Source of the DNA: Cladosporium sp. IMV 00045
Taxonomy: Eukaryota > Ascomycota > Dothideomycetes > Cladosporiales > Cladosporiaceae
DNA length: 64,000 bases
Direction: 5' to 3'
Assembly: GCA_001931905.2 (NCBI GenBank)
Contig: MSJI02000906.1
Span: forward strand, 62,001-126,000
Numbering within the stretch: position 1 is the stretch's first letter; each line of letters opens with the position of its first letter. The notes below the pieces were generated by a model, which saw only the letters and a program-made list of their open reading frames with translations, did not search any database and had not been told where the DNA came from. A program made the translations under genes and the position numbers. Below, piece by piece: positions 1 to 11,869 of this stretch.

Positions 1-591
<591 letters not shown>

Positions 592-1707
592 ACTTGACGT
601 TTGCGATGCGATCAGGAAAGAAAGACGAAAGAAAGAAAAGGATAAGGCTCAGCTGGTTCTGTGGCTGTGTTTTGATGTTAGAAAGAAGAAGCGTTGAAAG
701 ACCTTTGAGACGATACAGGAAAGGTGTTGTTAGGAAAGAAGGAAGGGGAACGGGACAAGACCTTTTCTTTTACCTTGCTATTGTTTTGTTGGACTACAGG
801 CGCTTTATGTTTTTTAGCCTCTCGACGGATGAGATACAGAAATTCGAAATTTTGACTTTTTTTATTGTGCTAGAACGCAGTTTGCCCGTACTTTTGCTTG
901 TTCGATTTGCACCTTGCTTCCTACTGAGTTGAAGTGGATTCCAACCCATCGCGTAACCGTCATCAAACACGTGAGGATCATGAGGATTGGCATTTGCAGG
1001 CCCGTCGTTGAGGTGAGACATGACATTCGAGGCAGGTTAGGTCGGTAATCGTGAGGGAATTTTGAACTCTCTCAATCTCGCTACCTCGTGGACCGAACAC
1101 CTATGCAGTCAGCATAAGGGAGCAGCGCAGCAAGGTACATACGTGTAGCTAAGGTAGATGTGTCGCGCACCGTGTACATGTATGTATTGTTGTGCTTTGG
1201 GTCTCGTGCTCGCGAGAGCTGGGTCTGGGTCGGTTTGATGATTACTGGCTTGTAGAGGTGTTGTTTTGAGATGGTTGCAGTACCGTGTGTGTCATTGGAA
1301 TAGTGCAGGTCAAGGTCAAGGGGAAGAGAAAATCGGAGATTCGACAACTCGGATATCCTTGAGCCGGTCATCGTCTTAAGGGGGAGAAGAAAGCTCTGTG
1401 CTGCCTCCATGGGAGACAAGGATTCAGATGTTGACCGATCTGAGCTGGCTTGCTGCGCACTTCTTTGGGGAAACTTCGCTGCCGACAGCAAGGAGCTCAG
1501 CAGGGAGAGTCATCAAGCGCCATCCCAATGCTCGAACGGACCTTCGAGTCGATTAAACGGTACCAAAAGCCTGGCGGGCCTCGAAAGCGACGGCTCGTGA
1601 CTGCCATGTCACCCAAATTCCATCGATCGAGCAGAGTCAAATACAGAACGGGCTTCCGTTCAGTCTACGAGCAGCAGAGTAGAGCAGACGCAGAGTTGCA
1701 CGGTAGC
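592..1707. other. Intergenic region between convergent genes
   Basis: This 1.1 kb stretch holds the GFA1 3' UTR and the 3' flank of the convergent phosphoesterase gene. Short open frames occur on both strands but none shows a recognisable domain or plausible splice sites. I see no RNA gene or repeat. Confidence 0.6.
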
Positions 1708-2529
1708 TTAGACCCTAATGATAGCGGTCATCTTGAAGCGCCTATACCGGAAGGCTTTCTGCCGCCAGTTCAGTCGATCAGAGTCATTGCAGAGCTGGTT
1801 GCTCACTAACAGCGTGTTTCCGCGACGAAATCTCGCGTTCCAGTGGGTATGGCCGAAAATCCAATGCGTCACATTTTGAGCGCCGGGACATCTCTGCACC
1901 TCGTCGAAGGCATTGCTGGCGAAGCACTGGTTCAGCGTACTTCCTTCATGGGCAGGGTGACAAGTCTTCTCGAACGCTGGAGCATAGTGAGTTGCGATTA
2001 CGATTCGCCTTTCCGTTCCGATTGAAGAGACCTTCCCCTTTAGCCACTCCAGATCCGCCGCGTGCGCTGCGTTATGCTGGTCTATCGTCCATTCCTCGAT
2101 ACGTTTGAAATCATTCGTGAGTCTCGACCGATCCGGTCCGATGTGCGAGTACAGCGTACAGCCTACAATTGTCGTATTTGAGTTGGGAACATCGTAAGTG
2201 GTTCGATTGAGGAAAAGCACTCTGCCTTGGGTGGCAGGGTCGTTTGCGATTTCATCAATCAGCTCCTGACCTCTTGCGTGAGATGTGCCGTAGTATTCGT
2301 GGTTTCCACCGACGAGGAGGACTTTTTCGAACATTCCACAGCATTTCATGATGAAGTCTCGGTATTTTTCAAAGTCGCGAAAGCGGCCGACGTCGCCGGC
2401 AAGGATGAGGATCGATGATGCTGGAGAGGTCGACAGGTCATAGTTGATTCTCTCCAGGTGGAGGTCGGACATGTACTGGATTGTAGACTTTCGTGCCCTT
2501 GTGAGCTTGAGCCTGGATAATGACCACAT
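1708..2529 (-). CDS. Calcineurin-like metallophosphoesterase
   Basis: Single-exon protein of 273 aa. It carries the metallophosphoesterase metal-ligand series in order: SDLHLE (Asp22, His24), LAGDVG (Asp46), GGNHEYYG (Asn76, His77), THYAP, and GHTH near residue 228. The family hydrolyses phosphomonoesters or diesters with a binuclear metal centre. The substrate cannot be told from sequence. The ATG at 2529 gives 19 residues before SDLHLE; the internal Met20 is an alternative start. No signal peptide or membrane segment is seen. It converges on GFA1. Confidence 0.85.
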   Translation of the reverse strand: MWSLSRLKLTRARKSTIQYMSDLHLERINYDLSTSPASSILILAGDVGRFRDFEKYRDFIMKCCGMFEKVLLVGGNHEYYGTSHARGQELIDEIANDPATQGRVLFLNRTTYDVPNSNTTIVGCTLYSHIGPDRSRLTNDFKRIEEWTIDQHNAAHAADLEWLKGKVSSIGTERRIVIATHYAPAFEKTCHPAHEGSTLNQCFASNAFDEVQRCPGAQNVTHWIFGHTHWNARFRRGNTLLVSNQLCNDSDRLNWRQKAFRYRRFKMTAIIRV

Positions 2530-3697
2530 TGCTGCGCAAAGATTCGTGTATATAGGTACCTAGTTAGATCGTTGTAGGTACAGTAGTGTTTATACTGCGA
2601 CTGGAAAGACCTGCTACCCCTGCCAAGGCGGCACCCTACATGTGTGTTGGAAAAAGATGATTGGTACCTGTTGCTCCCGGACGGCATCTTACCACCTCGA
2701 AAGCTGGCATGCAGATTTCGTGTGGGACTCCTACGTCGCCTGACGTGTGCAGCTTCATTGTGGGCCATAGTACTTCCTTTCGACCTTGCGGATGTACATA
2801 CATGTGGGCAAGAGTACATAGGCGCACATATGAAGGGATCCGAAACAATCTGTGCGTCTGAGGAATCAGAAAGCGAGCCGATGATCTACCAAGGCATTGA
2901 CTTGACTTGATCCGTCTGTTTGTGCAACCTCACTGTAGATATTGATAACATGTTTCTACCTGCGACTCGACAACTTACTACTCCATGATGCTTCAAGCAG
3001 CATCGCGCAGATCGAGTCGTCGCCTCGTTCGTTCCATACCAAACGATCAAAGGCCAAGCGATCGACTTCGCCATCAATCCGCGTCTGGGACACCAGCCCA
3101 CTCCACTCCGACTGTTGCGTTCTCAGATCTTGGCTGGGTGGACTTTAGTGATTTCTTGTTTGCGGAATTCCTTAGATAGGCAGAATCGTCGGTGGCATTG
3201 GCATCGCCGTGCACCGGAGGCGGAGTACTGCAACCTGCTCGACGGTGAACGGTCAGTTTGAAGACCTAGCCTTTTCCTCTTTGCTTTTCGTTTTACCCCC
3301 TTAATGTAGCTTGCTGCTGCTGGCTTGGTTGGGTTGCTTGGAGTTTTCTTTCTTCGCTTGTTGAGGCACGTGGCCTGGCATGGTGTACAAGGAAGGTTTG
3401 GGAACAATGGAAGAAGCGTTTACTGAGTCGTTTTGCTTCATGTCATTCTTTTTCTTGGAATGTGATGTTGAAGAGAAACGAAAGTTATCAATTGCTTACC
3501 TTGCAGTCAATGAGTGCGCAGTACATGCAAACCACGGCGTACCACGCCTGATCTCCACTCGGCTGGCTCGCTCACAACTTTGGCCAAATCGGCGTAGCGA
3601 AACGTCTCGCCCGAAAAAGCCGTCGGGCCCTGGAAAAAGGATATATTTGACAATTCAAACATCTTCAAAACCACCACATCCAGACCCGCAAAACCCC
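2530..3697. other. Intergenic region
   Basis: About 1.2 kb between two minus-strand genes. It should contain the promoter of the phosphoesterase and the 3' flank of the Myb-like gene. No open frame with recognisable protein similarity was found. Confidence 0.55.
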
Positions 3698-4825
3698 TCA
3701 CCCGTCAGCCTTCTCACCACCCTCAGCAGTGATCTCCGTCTTATAAAACCCCCGCCTCATCCTCGCCAACCTCTCCTGCAACGCCCTCCTTTTAACCCCA
3801 GGAAACATAGCACAAACCTGCCCGAGCGTCTTCTCCCCCTCCAAAACCGGCAGTAACGCCCGCCTCATCTCCAAACTCTGCCTCATCGAAGGCGCAGGCC
3901 TCCGCGCCCGCTCGAGGCGATGCTGCAACATCTCCAACCGCGCCCCGACCGCCTTCGCGTTCTTCTTCGAAGCGCTCCGGCTCGCGATCTGCGCGTGCGT
4001 CAGCCCCGCCTTGTGCAAGCGCAGGAGCTCCTCGTCCTGCTCGCGCGTCCAGCGCCCGAAGCCGCGGAGGGCGCGCAGACCCGCTTCGGGTAAGAGGCGA
4101 CGGCATCTGGTGCGCCAGGCGACTTGGATGTCTGCGACGGGGCGGTTGAGGAGGGCGGCGGTCTGGCGCAGGCCCATGTTGTGGTTGAGGCGGAGATCGA
4201 TCATGCGCTGGATTTCCTCGTCCGTGATGTCGTCTTTTGCCGTGTCTGGGGGTGCTTGCACGGCTTCGGGGCTGAGGTACCAGTGCCAGCGGCGCTTGAT
4301 GGATTCCAACGTGCGGCCGGGCAGGTGCTCGAGCATGTCCTTGTATCGGAGGCCGGCGGCTTGTAGGGCTGCGATGGTGGCGTCTTCTTCGGGCGTCCAT
4401 GATGTTCCTGAGCTGGGGGGTGCTGGATATGAGAGTCCTTGGTACTGGCCGAGGAGTTGGGTTTGCCGTTGTCGGATGCCCACAATCGACCTGTGTTTTA
4501 GGGACTTTGCGATTTCGCTCGTTTTGGAGCCCTTTTTCGCATGGTCTAGGATTATGCGATCCTCTTCTGCGGACCAGTGAAGTGGTTGCAGGGAGTTGTG
4601 GCTGACGATGTTCGACTCGGTCTTCAGAGGCCTTCCACGTCGTCCGGATGCAGCGTCTGCCCCAAGTTTGCCCAAGTTCGCTTTCTGCTTTGGCGGCCTT
4701 CCTCGTCTCTTGGGCGGAGTTTCTGGTACATCGCCGGTGGCAAAAGCTCTCCTGAGTAGCGTTCCAAGATCCATGGGTCGAGCATACTGCACGCCCGGCC
4801 TTAGACTACGAGAACAGCATTGCAT
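3698..4825 (-). CDS. AT-hook and Myb/SANT-like DNA-binding protein
   Basis: Single-exon, 375 aa. Two AT-hook cores sit near the N-terminus (KRRGRPPK and GRRGRPLK, about residues 39-68). Several Myb/SANT-like helical repeats follow: WSAEEDRIILDHAKKG, WTPEEDATIAALQAAG with GRTLESIKRRWHWYL, a third unit around DEEIQRMIDLRL, and WTREQDEELLRLHKAG. The aromatic spacing and the repeated (S/T)xEE(D) openings are typical of the fold. A role in nuclear DNA binding is inferred from these domains; no target is evident. The ATG at 4825 is the longest start, but Met18 (MDLGTLLRRAF) is also plausible because the first 17 residues look unstructured. Confidence 0.75.
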   Translation of the reverse strand: MQCCSRSLRPGVQYARPMDLGTLLRRAFATGDVPETPPKRRGRPPKQKANLGKLGADAASGRRGRPLKTESNIVSHNSLQPLHWSAEEDRIILDHAKKGSKTSEIAKSLKHRSIVGIRQRQTQLLGQYQGLSYPAPPSSGTSWTPEEDATIAALQAAGLRYKDMLEHLPGRTLESIKRRWHWYLSPEAVQAPPDTAKDDITDEEIQRMIDLRLNHNMGLRQTAALLNRPVADIQVAWRTRCRRLLPEAGLRALRGFGRWTREQDEELLRLHKAGLTHAQIASRSASKKNAKAVGARLEMLQHRLERARRPAPSMRQSLEMRRALLPVLEGEKTLGQVCAMFPGVKRRALQERLARMRRGFYKTEITAEGGEKADG

Positions 4826-5548
4826 GCTGTTTTAATTTTTCGTTCCCCAAGGGGCTGGATTTGGTCGTAGAATTGCTTTTTGGCAGCCAGAAGAGAGAAA
4901 GAAAGCATTAGTCAATTGGCGATGGTCGCGTGTTGTGTTGTGTTGATTGTTTTTGTTTAGTTAGACATGTTTCGAGCGAAGGTGAATGAAAATCCGATGT
5001 AGTTTTCCGGTTGTGTGCAATCTCGTGTTCTTGTGGTATAACGTTATACACGCGATGTGAAGGTGGACCGGTGGAGTGAGAAGTCGCATGTGAGGTCCGA
5101 GCGCAGGCCCAACTTCATCGCGTAAATAGTTCTGGCAAATTGGGTATCTTGGGTCCGATATCACTTGAATCGAGTTCGCGAAAAAACGATGCTGATGTCA
5201 CGATCACAAGCTCTCATGTTCAATCGATCCGTCACGAAATTTTACAATTTAAAAAAGCTTCCAAGTTCCTGAATGTTGTTCTCACCAAAATTGGTGAAAC
5301 GATTTATGGATACCAAGTACCGTATGCTTATAATCTCCGATTCGAACCCGTCCGAGCCTTTGTAAAAATAAAAAGCGGTCATGATGCACATAAGATATCG
5401 TCGTCCCGGTCTGTCCCAACAACGCCAACGCTAAGGAAAATCCAACAATTTCGGCTCTCCATGCAAAATGAAAGAAAAAAGCCACTCCCGGATCTCTACA
5501 AGTGCAGAGTCCCAAAAGCACAACGCTGCCACCCACCACTCCACCCAT
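4826..5548. other. Intergenic region
   Basis: About 720 bp holding the promoter of the Myb-like gene and the 3' flank of the protease gene. It is locally AT-rich with no supported gene. Confidence 0.5.
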
Positions 5549-6480
5549 CTACTTCTCGTTCTCATCACCGATGCGAGGCGGGCTCCTGCTCTTCGAGTTG
5601 CCCTTGACATTAGGCGAATGGCTTCTGCTCCTCCTCCGCTCACCCTCCTTACGCCTGGCCTCGATGACGCGCAACATCTCTTTCCGCCCGTTGTACGCAT
5701 CCACCTCTTTGCCGCGCATGCTCATGCTGATCTTGTCCTGCGCGTGGGCCCTGAGGAGTCGCGACATGAGCAGGTGCTGCATCAGCAGGCAGACATACAC
5801 TCCGCAGTCCGAGCTGTTCTCCTGCTGCGGCGAGTCGTCGAGGTTGATGAATTTCAGCGGCTTGCCGAGGAGTTGGCTGATGCGGTGGGACACGAGCTTC
5901 GCTTCTTGGATATTTGACGGGGTGAGCGAGTCGTAGTGGAAGGCGACGCCGTCGATCACGGAGACGAGCAGTAAGCTCCAGTGCGAGCCGCCTTCGGCAA
6001 TGTCGACGCTGCGGCAGTCATTGATGGGTAGGAAGATGTGGGTGGTTTTCTCGAAGTCTGGAAGGGCGGATTTCAGGCTGAGGGGGTCTTTGGTGTTGAG
6101 GAGGAGGAAGGCCATGGAGGGTCGCAGGAGGACGATGTTGGCTTTGGGGTAGTCGCGCAGCTTTTCGTGCTCAAGGTATTCCTGCCAGAAGGCGATCACG
6201 TTGTCCGTGAGCCAGTCGTCCTTGATGCACTGGACATCCTCGCGCGTCAGGCGCACATCTTGGTAGGAGAGGTAGGCATCGTCTGGGGAGAGCTAGGCAC
6301 GCGTCAGATGGCTTGAGCAGATTTGGATGCAGTCGGTCTTGTCCATACCATATCGCCAAAATGTTTGCTCACGCGACCGCCGAAAGGATGGAAGCCTGAA
6401 TGTGAGCCTTTGCCAGAATGTGCAGGCGAGTTGCGTCCAGAGCTGCGTCCAGACGAGGGACCGGGTTTGGTGAGCGGCAT
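5549..6480 (-). CDS. DEN1/NEP-type (Ulp1-like, C48) cysteine protease
   Basis: Two exons, 6480-6349 and 6292-5549 (56-bp intron, phase 0), give 291 aa. The catalytic series of the C48 family is intact: His148 in GGSHWSLLLVS, Asp165 in FHYDSL, Gln201 and Cys207 in PQQENSSDCGVYVC. The size and the LSYQDVRLTREDVQ lead-in resemble the NEDD8-specific group (SENP8/DEN1, fission yeast Nep) rather than large SUMO proteases. The predicted role is removing NEDD8 from cullins or processing its precursor; this is inference from the family. The C-terminus is rich in Arg-Ser dipeptides (RRRSRSHS), unusual for the group and possibly a nuclear signal. The start at 6480 lies in a separate 44-codon exon, and a stop in frame just before 6292 supports the splice. 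Confidence 0.85.
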
Positions 6481-7027
6481 GTGTGCTGTTGTTGGTGAGG
6501 GAGAAGGTAGATATGCAGAGTGCCTAGAGTGCGTGGAGTGAAGCAGGGGACGCGCTCGTGCGTGTGCTGAGGCTATGTTCGGCAGAGGTGGAGCGGTATA
6601 GCGGGTTTGGTGGGTGAAGGCAGTGTGAAAGTAGTGACGAGGGTCTCTTTGCAGGGACCAGCAGATTGATTGATTGGATCGAGATATGTAGATGAGGATG
6701 AAGCAAAACTGACGCGCGCAATCCGATTTGGCGGGGAAAGAAACGCCGACCAGATTGCCAGCGATGACGTTGCCTGCTCTGCCGAGGACTGGACTGGACT
6801 CCAGCCTCATATTGGCAAGGCAATCATCCTTACAATAGTGTGGTTTGTCCTCACTTCATCTCTACCGCCACTTGAGTCTCGTGGTATTGATTCAGGTGAT
6901 AGTCCTTCATCGACGACCACCATTGCAAAGCATGTGTCAATAGTCTCGCCACTTCACCTTGCCCACTTCCACCATTGCTTGGTCTCTCCTCGTCCGCCTC
7001 ACGCGTCCAGGCTATCCATCTCCCACC
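6481..7027. other. Divergent intergenic promoter region
   Basis: About 550 bp between two divergently transcribed genes, so it should carry both promoters. No distinct motif was recognised. Confidence 0.5.
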
Positions 7028-9626
7028 ATGCTTGAGACAAGAGGCTCAGGCTTTGGTGGCCACCGCTCCTCTGACTCTACCTCGGGAGCTGCTATCCTTG
7101 CTGCCTTCATCCCGACCTTGTTCTTCGCCCTCATCTACCTCGCCATCTTCGTGGCCATCAGAAACAGGTTTCAGAAGCATTACGCCCCAAGGACCTTCCT
7201 AGGCACCGTTCCCGAGAAGGACAGAACCCCGGCTTCTCATCCCTCCGGTGCAGGATGGTTCCATGATTTCCGCAAGCTGCCCACGCGTTTCGTCCTGACG
7301 CATAACTCATTGGATGCATTTCTCTACCTGAGATTCCTCAAGTTGACCATTGCTATCTGCTTCCTTGGAAGCTGTCTGGCGCTTCCCATCCTTATTCCGA
7401 TCAATGCCACTGGCGGTGGGAATGCTTCGCAGCTTGACAAGATCACATTCAGCAACATTGCGAAGAACAGTCACCTCTGGGCCCACACTGTCGTTGCGTG
7501 GGTCTTCTTCGTCGGGATCTTGCTCTTGATTGCCAGAGAACGCTTGTTCTTGATTGGAACGAGGCAGGCGTATCTGCTATCGGAATCTCGTTCCAAGAAG
7601 CTTTCTGCAAGAACTGTACTCTTCTTGAATGTGCCCAGAGAGGCGCTTCTTGCAGAGAACTTGCAAAAGTACTTTGGAAGCCAATCAGAGCGCTCATGGC
7701 CCGTCAAGGACCCCGGCGACATCGCCAAGCTGGTGCAGCAGCGCAATGATGCTGCAATGCAACTGGAGTCAGCAGAGTACGATTTCATTGCTCGCGCGGA
7801 TAAACAGGCTCGACGACAGCCCAACTCATCAGCTTCCCTGGAGAACGGCAGGGCAGGCTTAAAGGTGCAGAGACCATCTTCACGACAACCACCTTTGATT
7901 GGAACAAAGCACGACTTGATTGAGAAGTCCAGGACTGCCGTGGTTGATTTTGCAAAGCAGACAGAAGAAAGCCGTGCCGCTCCTGGTGGCAAGTTGCCTG
8001 GTCAGTCGGCAATCTTTGTCGCTTTCTCTAGTCAAGCAGCAGCCCACAGGGCTTTTGAGCAGCTAAGCTTCAAGACACCCGCCATACCTCTGGAGGACCG
8101 CTACTTGGAGGTGGTTCCCAAGGAGGTGTTGTGGGGAAACGTGACTTTGCCCATGCCAAAGCGCCTGTCGAAGGCGTCCCTTGCCCTGGTGTTCGTGATT
8201 GCTTTTACAATCTTCTTTTCCATCCCTGTCAGCATCATCGGCACAATCAGCAACATCAGCTATCTTGCGGACCAACATGACTGGCTTCACTTCTTGAAAG
8301 ATCTTCCCGATTGGCTGATGGGCCTGATCTCGGGTCTTCTGCCCCCTTTCTTGGTCAGCTGGTTTGTGTCTTATGTGCCCAAACTCTTCAGACGTAAGTG
8401 ATCTTGAATTCAACCTCACCTGCATACCCACTAATCACATTTTAGATATTGCAAAATTGTCTGGCGAACCCACTACGCCGCAAGCTGAGCTCAAAACGCA
8501 GGCTTGGGTCTTCTTCTTCCAAGTCTTCCAGGTCTTCCTGGTCACTACCTTCTCTTCTGGAGCAGCTGCAGTTGCCTCGAAAATCATCAAGGAACCACAC
8601 TCGGCTCCTGCGCTTCTGGCTGAAAGCTTACCGAAAGCCTCCAACTTCTACTTGACTTACTTCCTCATTCAAGGCCTGACCAGTGCCGCCAGCAATGTCT
8701 TGAACTACTCGGACCTGTTCGAGTATCTCTTCTATCAATACTTCTGGGACAAGACGCCGCGTGAGAAGTTCGCGTCATACTCACAAATGAAGGGCATTTC
8801 TTACGGCAGCCTTTACCCGAAGTTTACGAATCTGCTGGTGATTGCGATTGCATATTCATGCATTGCGCCACTGATTCTTGCATTCGCCACCGTCGGTCTG
8901 ACCTTCTACTACATCAGTTATCGCTATAATCTGCTGTATGTCTGCTTGAACAAGATCGATACTCGGTCCGAGAACTACAAGCGTGCTTTGCAGCAGATTC
9001 CAACGGGGTTGTATCTGGCCGAGCTTGCGCTTATTGGGCTTTTCAGCGCGCGAAAGGCGACTGCTCAGACCATCCTGATGGTGGTTCTCCTTATTCTCAC
9101 AGCAGCGATCAACCTGGTGCTTGACCGCATTCTTCGCCCTCTGGAGCTCTACCTTGGCCTTGACACATTGCAAGAAGTCGAAGTTCCGCTCCTCGCTGAA
9201 GAAGACAACGTGCCAACAGACGACGAAATCGCTCTGCATATGTCAGCCCACAATCGCCGACTTGGGCTCCTGAAGCTTGGAGAGGGGCCTGCAACCCGGC
9301 TCTCAGAATTCTTCGACACCTTCATCACATCTGCTCGTGATCAAGTGAAAGGCTGGCTCGCCACGCCAGATCGCGAAGATGACACCCCAGCTCCGAGCGA
9401 TGAAGAGCTGGCCAATGCTTACGAGAACCCTGCTTTCACGTCCAAGACACCAAAGCTCTGGCTGCCCAGGGACAAGTCGGGCACATCGAAGGATGAGATC
9501 AGGGAGAATGAGGAGGTTGGTATTCCCACCACAGACGATGCAGCGGAGATCGATGAGAATGGGAGACTTCAGTACATGAGGGACTTCGAGCATGTGCCTA
9601 TCTGGAAGAAGCCAAAGAGCTTGTGA
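7028..9626 (+). CDS. CSC1/OSCA-type (DUF221) calcium-permeable channel
   Basis: Exons 7028-8393 and 8446-9626 (52-bp intron GTAAGT..TTTAG, phase 1) encode 848 aa. The architecture is that of fungal Csc1/Rsn1/Phm7 proteins: one N-terminal membrane helix (residues about 22-46), two more helices, a cytosolic loop of about 190 residues, then a block of helices that starts near PKRLSKASLALVFVIAFTIF and continues through exon 2. The family forms osmosensitive or mechanosensitive cation channels in plasma or internal membranes. The splice is supported by loss of frame after LFRR and by exact phase matching to HIAKLSGEP. The C-terminal tail is acidic and hydrophilic. The start is the ATG in ACCATGC; upstream in-frame sequence is not protein-like. 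Confidence 0.9.
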
Positions 9627-10078
9627 ATTGTCTGATGGAAGAGGCTCTTGAATGTCCGGCTGTAATTTCCTTTCGAGAATGTGTTTTGAATATGATGAGC
9701 TCTGGAAGCTCTGTTCACTATGTAACGAAGCAACATATCTGAAGCATTCCTTTACGGAACTAGATTGATTTTCGGGTTGCATTTGCCCGTCGGGTCATCC
9801 TTAACGCATTCACTGGCAGCAGGGTTTGAGTTATTTCCTAGCGTCCTTCGATTGAAGCAAGACGATGTCACGCCTCTTCGTAACGGGAATCCTGCCGAGT
9901 AGCTAATGCAACGATCTACATGCGATTCATCGCGTTCTAGGCAGCACTGCCCCTCAGTTCAGCTCTCCACCCACTTCATCTGTCCATCAACGTCCAGACT
10001 TATACCACTTGAAAAGCCCGCTCTCCAGTCTACCGAACTAATCCCTATATCACCATCAAATGAACAAAGCTCGCCACA
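9627..10078. other. Intergenic region
   Basis: About 450 bp between co-directional genes, with the channel 3' UTR and the ATPase promoter. Nothing distinctive was seen. Confidence 0.5.
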
Positions 10079-11614
10079 ATGGTCGACGAACCTTTCACCC
10101 TCATAGAAGAAACAAGCGAGACAGGCCCGCACCACCTCTTCGACAATGTCGTCGACTCATCATCCGCAAAGATGGCCGATCACGATCTCGTGTACCTAGC
10201 AGCGCTGCGTAAAGCCAATCCGGGAATGATCGTGACCTGTATCCCAGCATACAACGTCAACTTACGCTCCTTCGCCGCGTCTGGATTCGCTACTTGCGAG
10301 CTCGACACCGAAACCGACTCCTTCGCCAGCTGGAGAGGCTACATCGCTCCCGCCGTCCGTTCAGATAAGGGACATCTGGGCGAGCAGATCCATTTCGCCA
10401 AATACCACTACAAGTGGAACAACTCAGACTTCATCCTCTACACCATCGGCAACGTGCAATACGTACTAAAAGAACGCCTCCCATCTGAACTCCCCCTCGG
10501 CCCCTCCCACCTCACCGACAAACTCATCACAACCATCGGCGCCTGGCAAGACAGCAGCCTCAACCAAACCGTCCTAGTCTACGACGGGTACTGGCAACGC
10601 AGCAGCGCGCTCTGGCAAGCCGCACGCTCCGCCTCCTGGGACAAAGTCATCCTCGGCGCGAAAATGAAACACGACCTCCAAACCGCGGCGAGCAAATTCT
10701 TCGACTCCCAGCCCATCTACGCCGACCTCGGCGTGCCCTGGAAACGCGGCCTGATCTTCCACGGCCCGCCTGGCAACGGCAAAACAATCTCCATCAAAGC
10801 CCTCATGCACTCCCTCCTCTTCGAGCGTCAGCACCCGATCCCAGCGCTTTACGTCCGCAACGCCCCCAACGCCTTCCACATCCGCAACGTCTTCGCCACG
10901 GCGCGGCGGCTGGCGCCCTGCATGCTCGTGCTGGAAGATGTGGAGACGATCGTGACGGCGCAGACGCGGAGTTACTTTTTCAACGAGCTGGACGGGCTGG
11001 AGAATAACGATGGCTTGTTCGTCGTGGCGTCGACGAATTTTCTCGACCGCTTGGATCCCGGGCTGTCGAAGCGGCCGAGCAGGTTTGATCGCAAGTATGA
11101 GTTTTCCTTGCCGGGGGAGGGAGAGAGGAGGCTTTATTGTGAGTTCTGGAGGGGGAAGTTGAAGGGTAAGACTGGCGTTGAGTTTCCGAGGAGGCTTTGT
11201 CCGGCTATGGCGAGGATTACGGGGGGGTTCTCGTTTGCGTTTTTGCAGGAGTGTTTTGTTGCTACGTTGTTGGGGCTTGCGAGGGATGAGGAAGGGGTTG
11301 AAGTGGGACGGGGTTTGGAGAGGCTGAGTGTCAGTGACGGCGATGATGATCTGGAGCAGTATGTGCTCTGGCGAGCGTTCAAGGCGCAGGCGGAGGCGTT
11401 GAGGAAGCAGATTGAGGATGGTGGTGAGGAGGTTGAGGGTGGGATGCAAGACAGGCATGTTTGCCAGTCTATGGAAGAGCAGGAGAAGTGGGCTCGAGTC
11501 GTGGAGCCTGTGGAACAGATCGGTGGGATGGCGCAGCCTGGTATGCTTCCTGAGCTTCTTTCTGGGTTTGGGAAGACGAGGGTGATCAATTCGTCGGCTT
11601 TTGCATTGGTGTAG
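10079..11614 (+). CDS. BCS1-like AAA ATPase
   Basis: Single exon, 511 aa. The AAA core is clear: Walker A GPPGNGKT (residues 229-236), Walker B LVLEDVE (about 283-289), sensor VVASTNFLDRLDPGLS and arginine-finger region RPSRFDRKYEF. The order and wording of these motifs match fungal BCS1-like proteins. The mitochondrial BCS1 N-terminal membrane segment is absent, so this is probably a soluble paralogue and not the Rieske-protein translocase. The C-terminal 100 residues are acidic and poorly conserved. The start is ATG in CACAATGG, a good fungal context. Confidence 0.85.
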   Translation: MVDEPFTLIEETSETGPHHLFDNVVDSSSAKMADHDLVYLAALRKANPGMIVTCIPAYNVNLRSFAASGFATCELDTETDSFASWRGYIAPAVRSDKGHLGEQIHFAKYHYKWNNSDFILYTIGNVQYVLKERLPSELPLGPSHLTDKLITTIGAWQDSSLNQTVLVYDGYWQRSSALWQAARSASWDKVILGAKMKHDLQTAASKFFDSQPIYADLGVPWKRGLIFHGPPGNGKTISIKALMHSLLFERQHPIPALYVRNAPNAFHIRNVFATARRLAPCMLVLEDVETIVTAQTRSYFFNELDGLENNDGLFVVASTNFLDRLDPGLSKRPSRFDRKYEFSLPGEGERRLYCEFWRGKLKGKTGVEFPRRLCPAMARITGGFSFAFLQECFVATLLGLARDEEGVEVGRGLERLSVSDGDDDLEQYVLWRAFKAQAEALRKQIEDGGEEVEGGMQDRHVCQSMEEQEKWARVVEPVEQIGGMAQPGMLPELLSGFGKTRVINSSAFALV

Positions 11615-11869
11615 GGCTGTTGGAGATGGATTTGGAGATTTCTTTGCCAGCTTGTTGGAAGTGGGCTCCAGATAGGTCGTACGGAGATGCGGAGTAGCGA
11701 CAACAGGATATATGAATTCTTGAAATAGTTGGCGTGTTCGCTCGTCTCGGAGTCAGTTTTGCGTTGCGTTCTAATATGCTGAATTTGGCGTTGATCAAGT
11801 GAATATTGTACTAGATTGACAACAACATACCATATATCCCAATCCGAGTCCACAAATCTGTACACAAAT

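Noticed and set aside
2986..3003. 6-bp hairpin GATGCT/AGCATC with a 6-nt loop
   Set aside because: Isolated, without the bulge or sister copies of the leader hairpins; expected by chance in 64 kb.
5320..5380. GGTTCGAATC on the minus strand, like a tRNA B-box
   Set aside because: The flanking bases do not form a T-stem and no A-box lies at the right distance.
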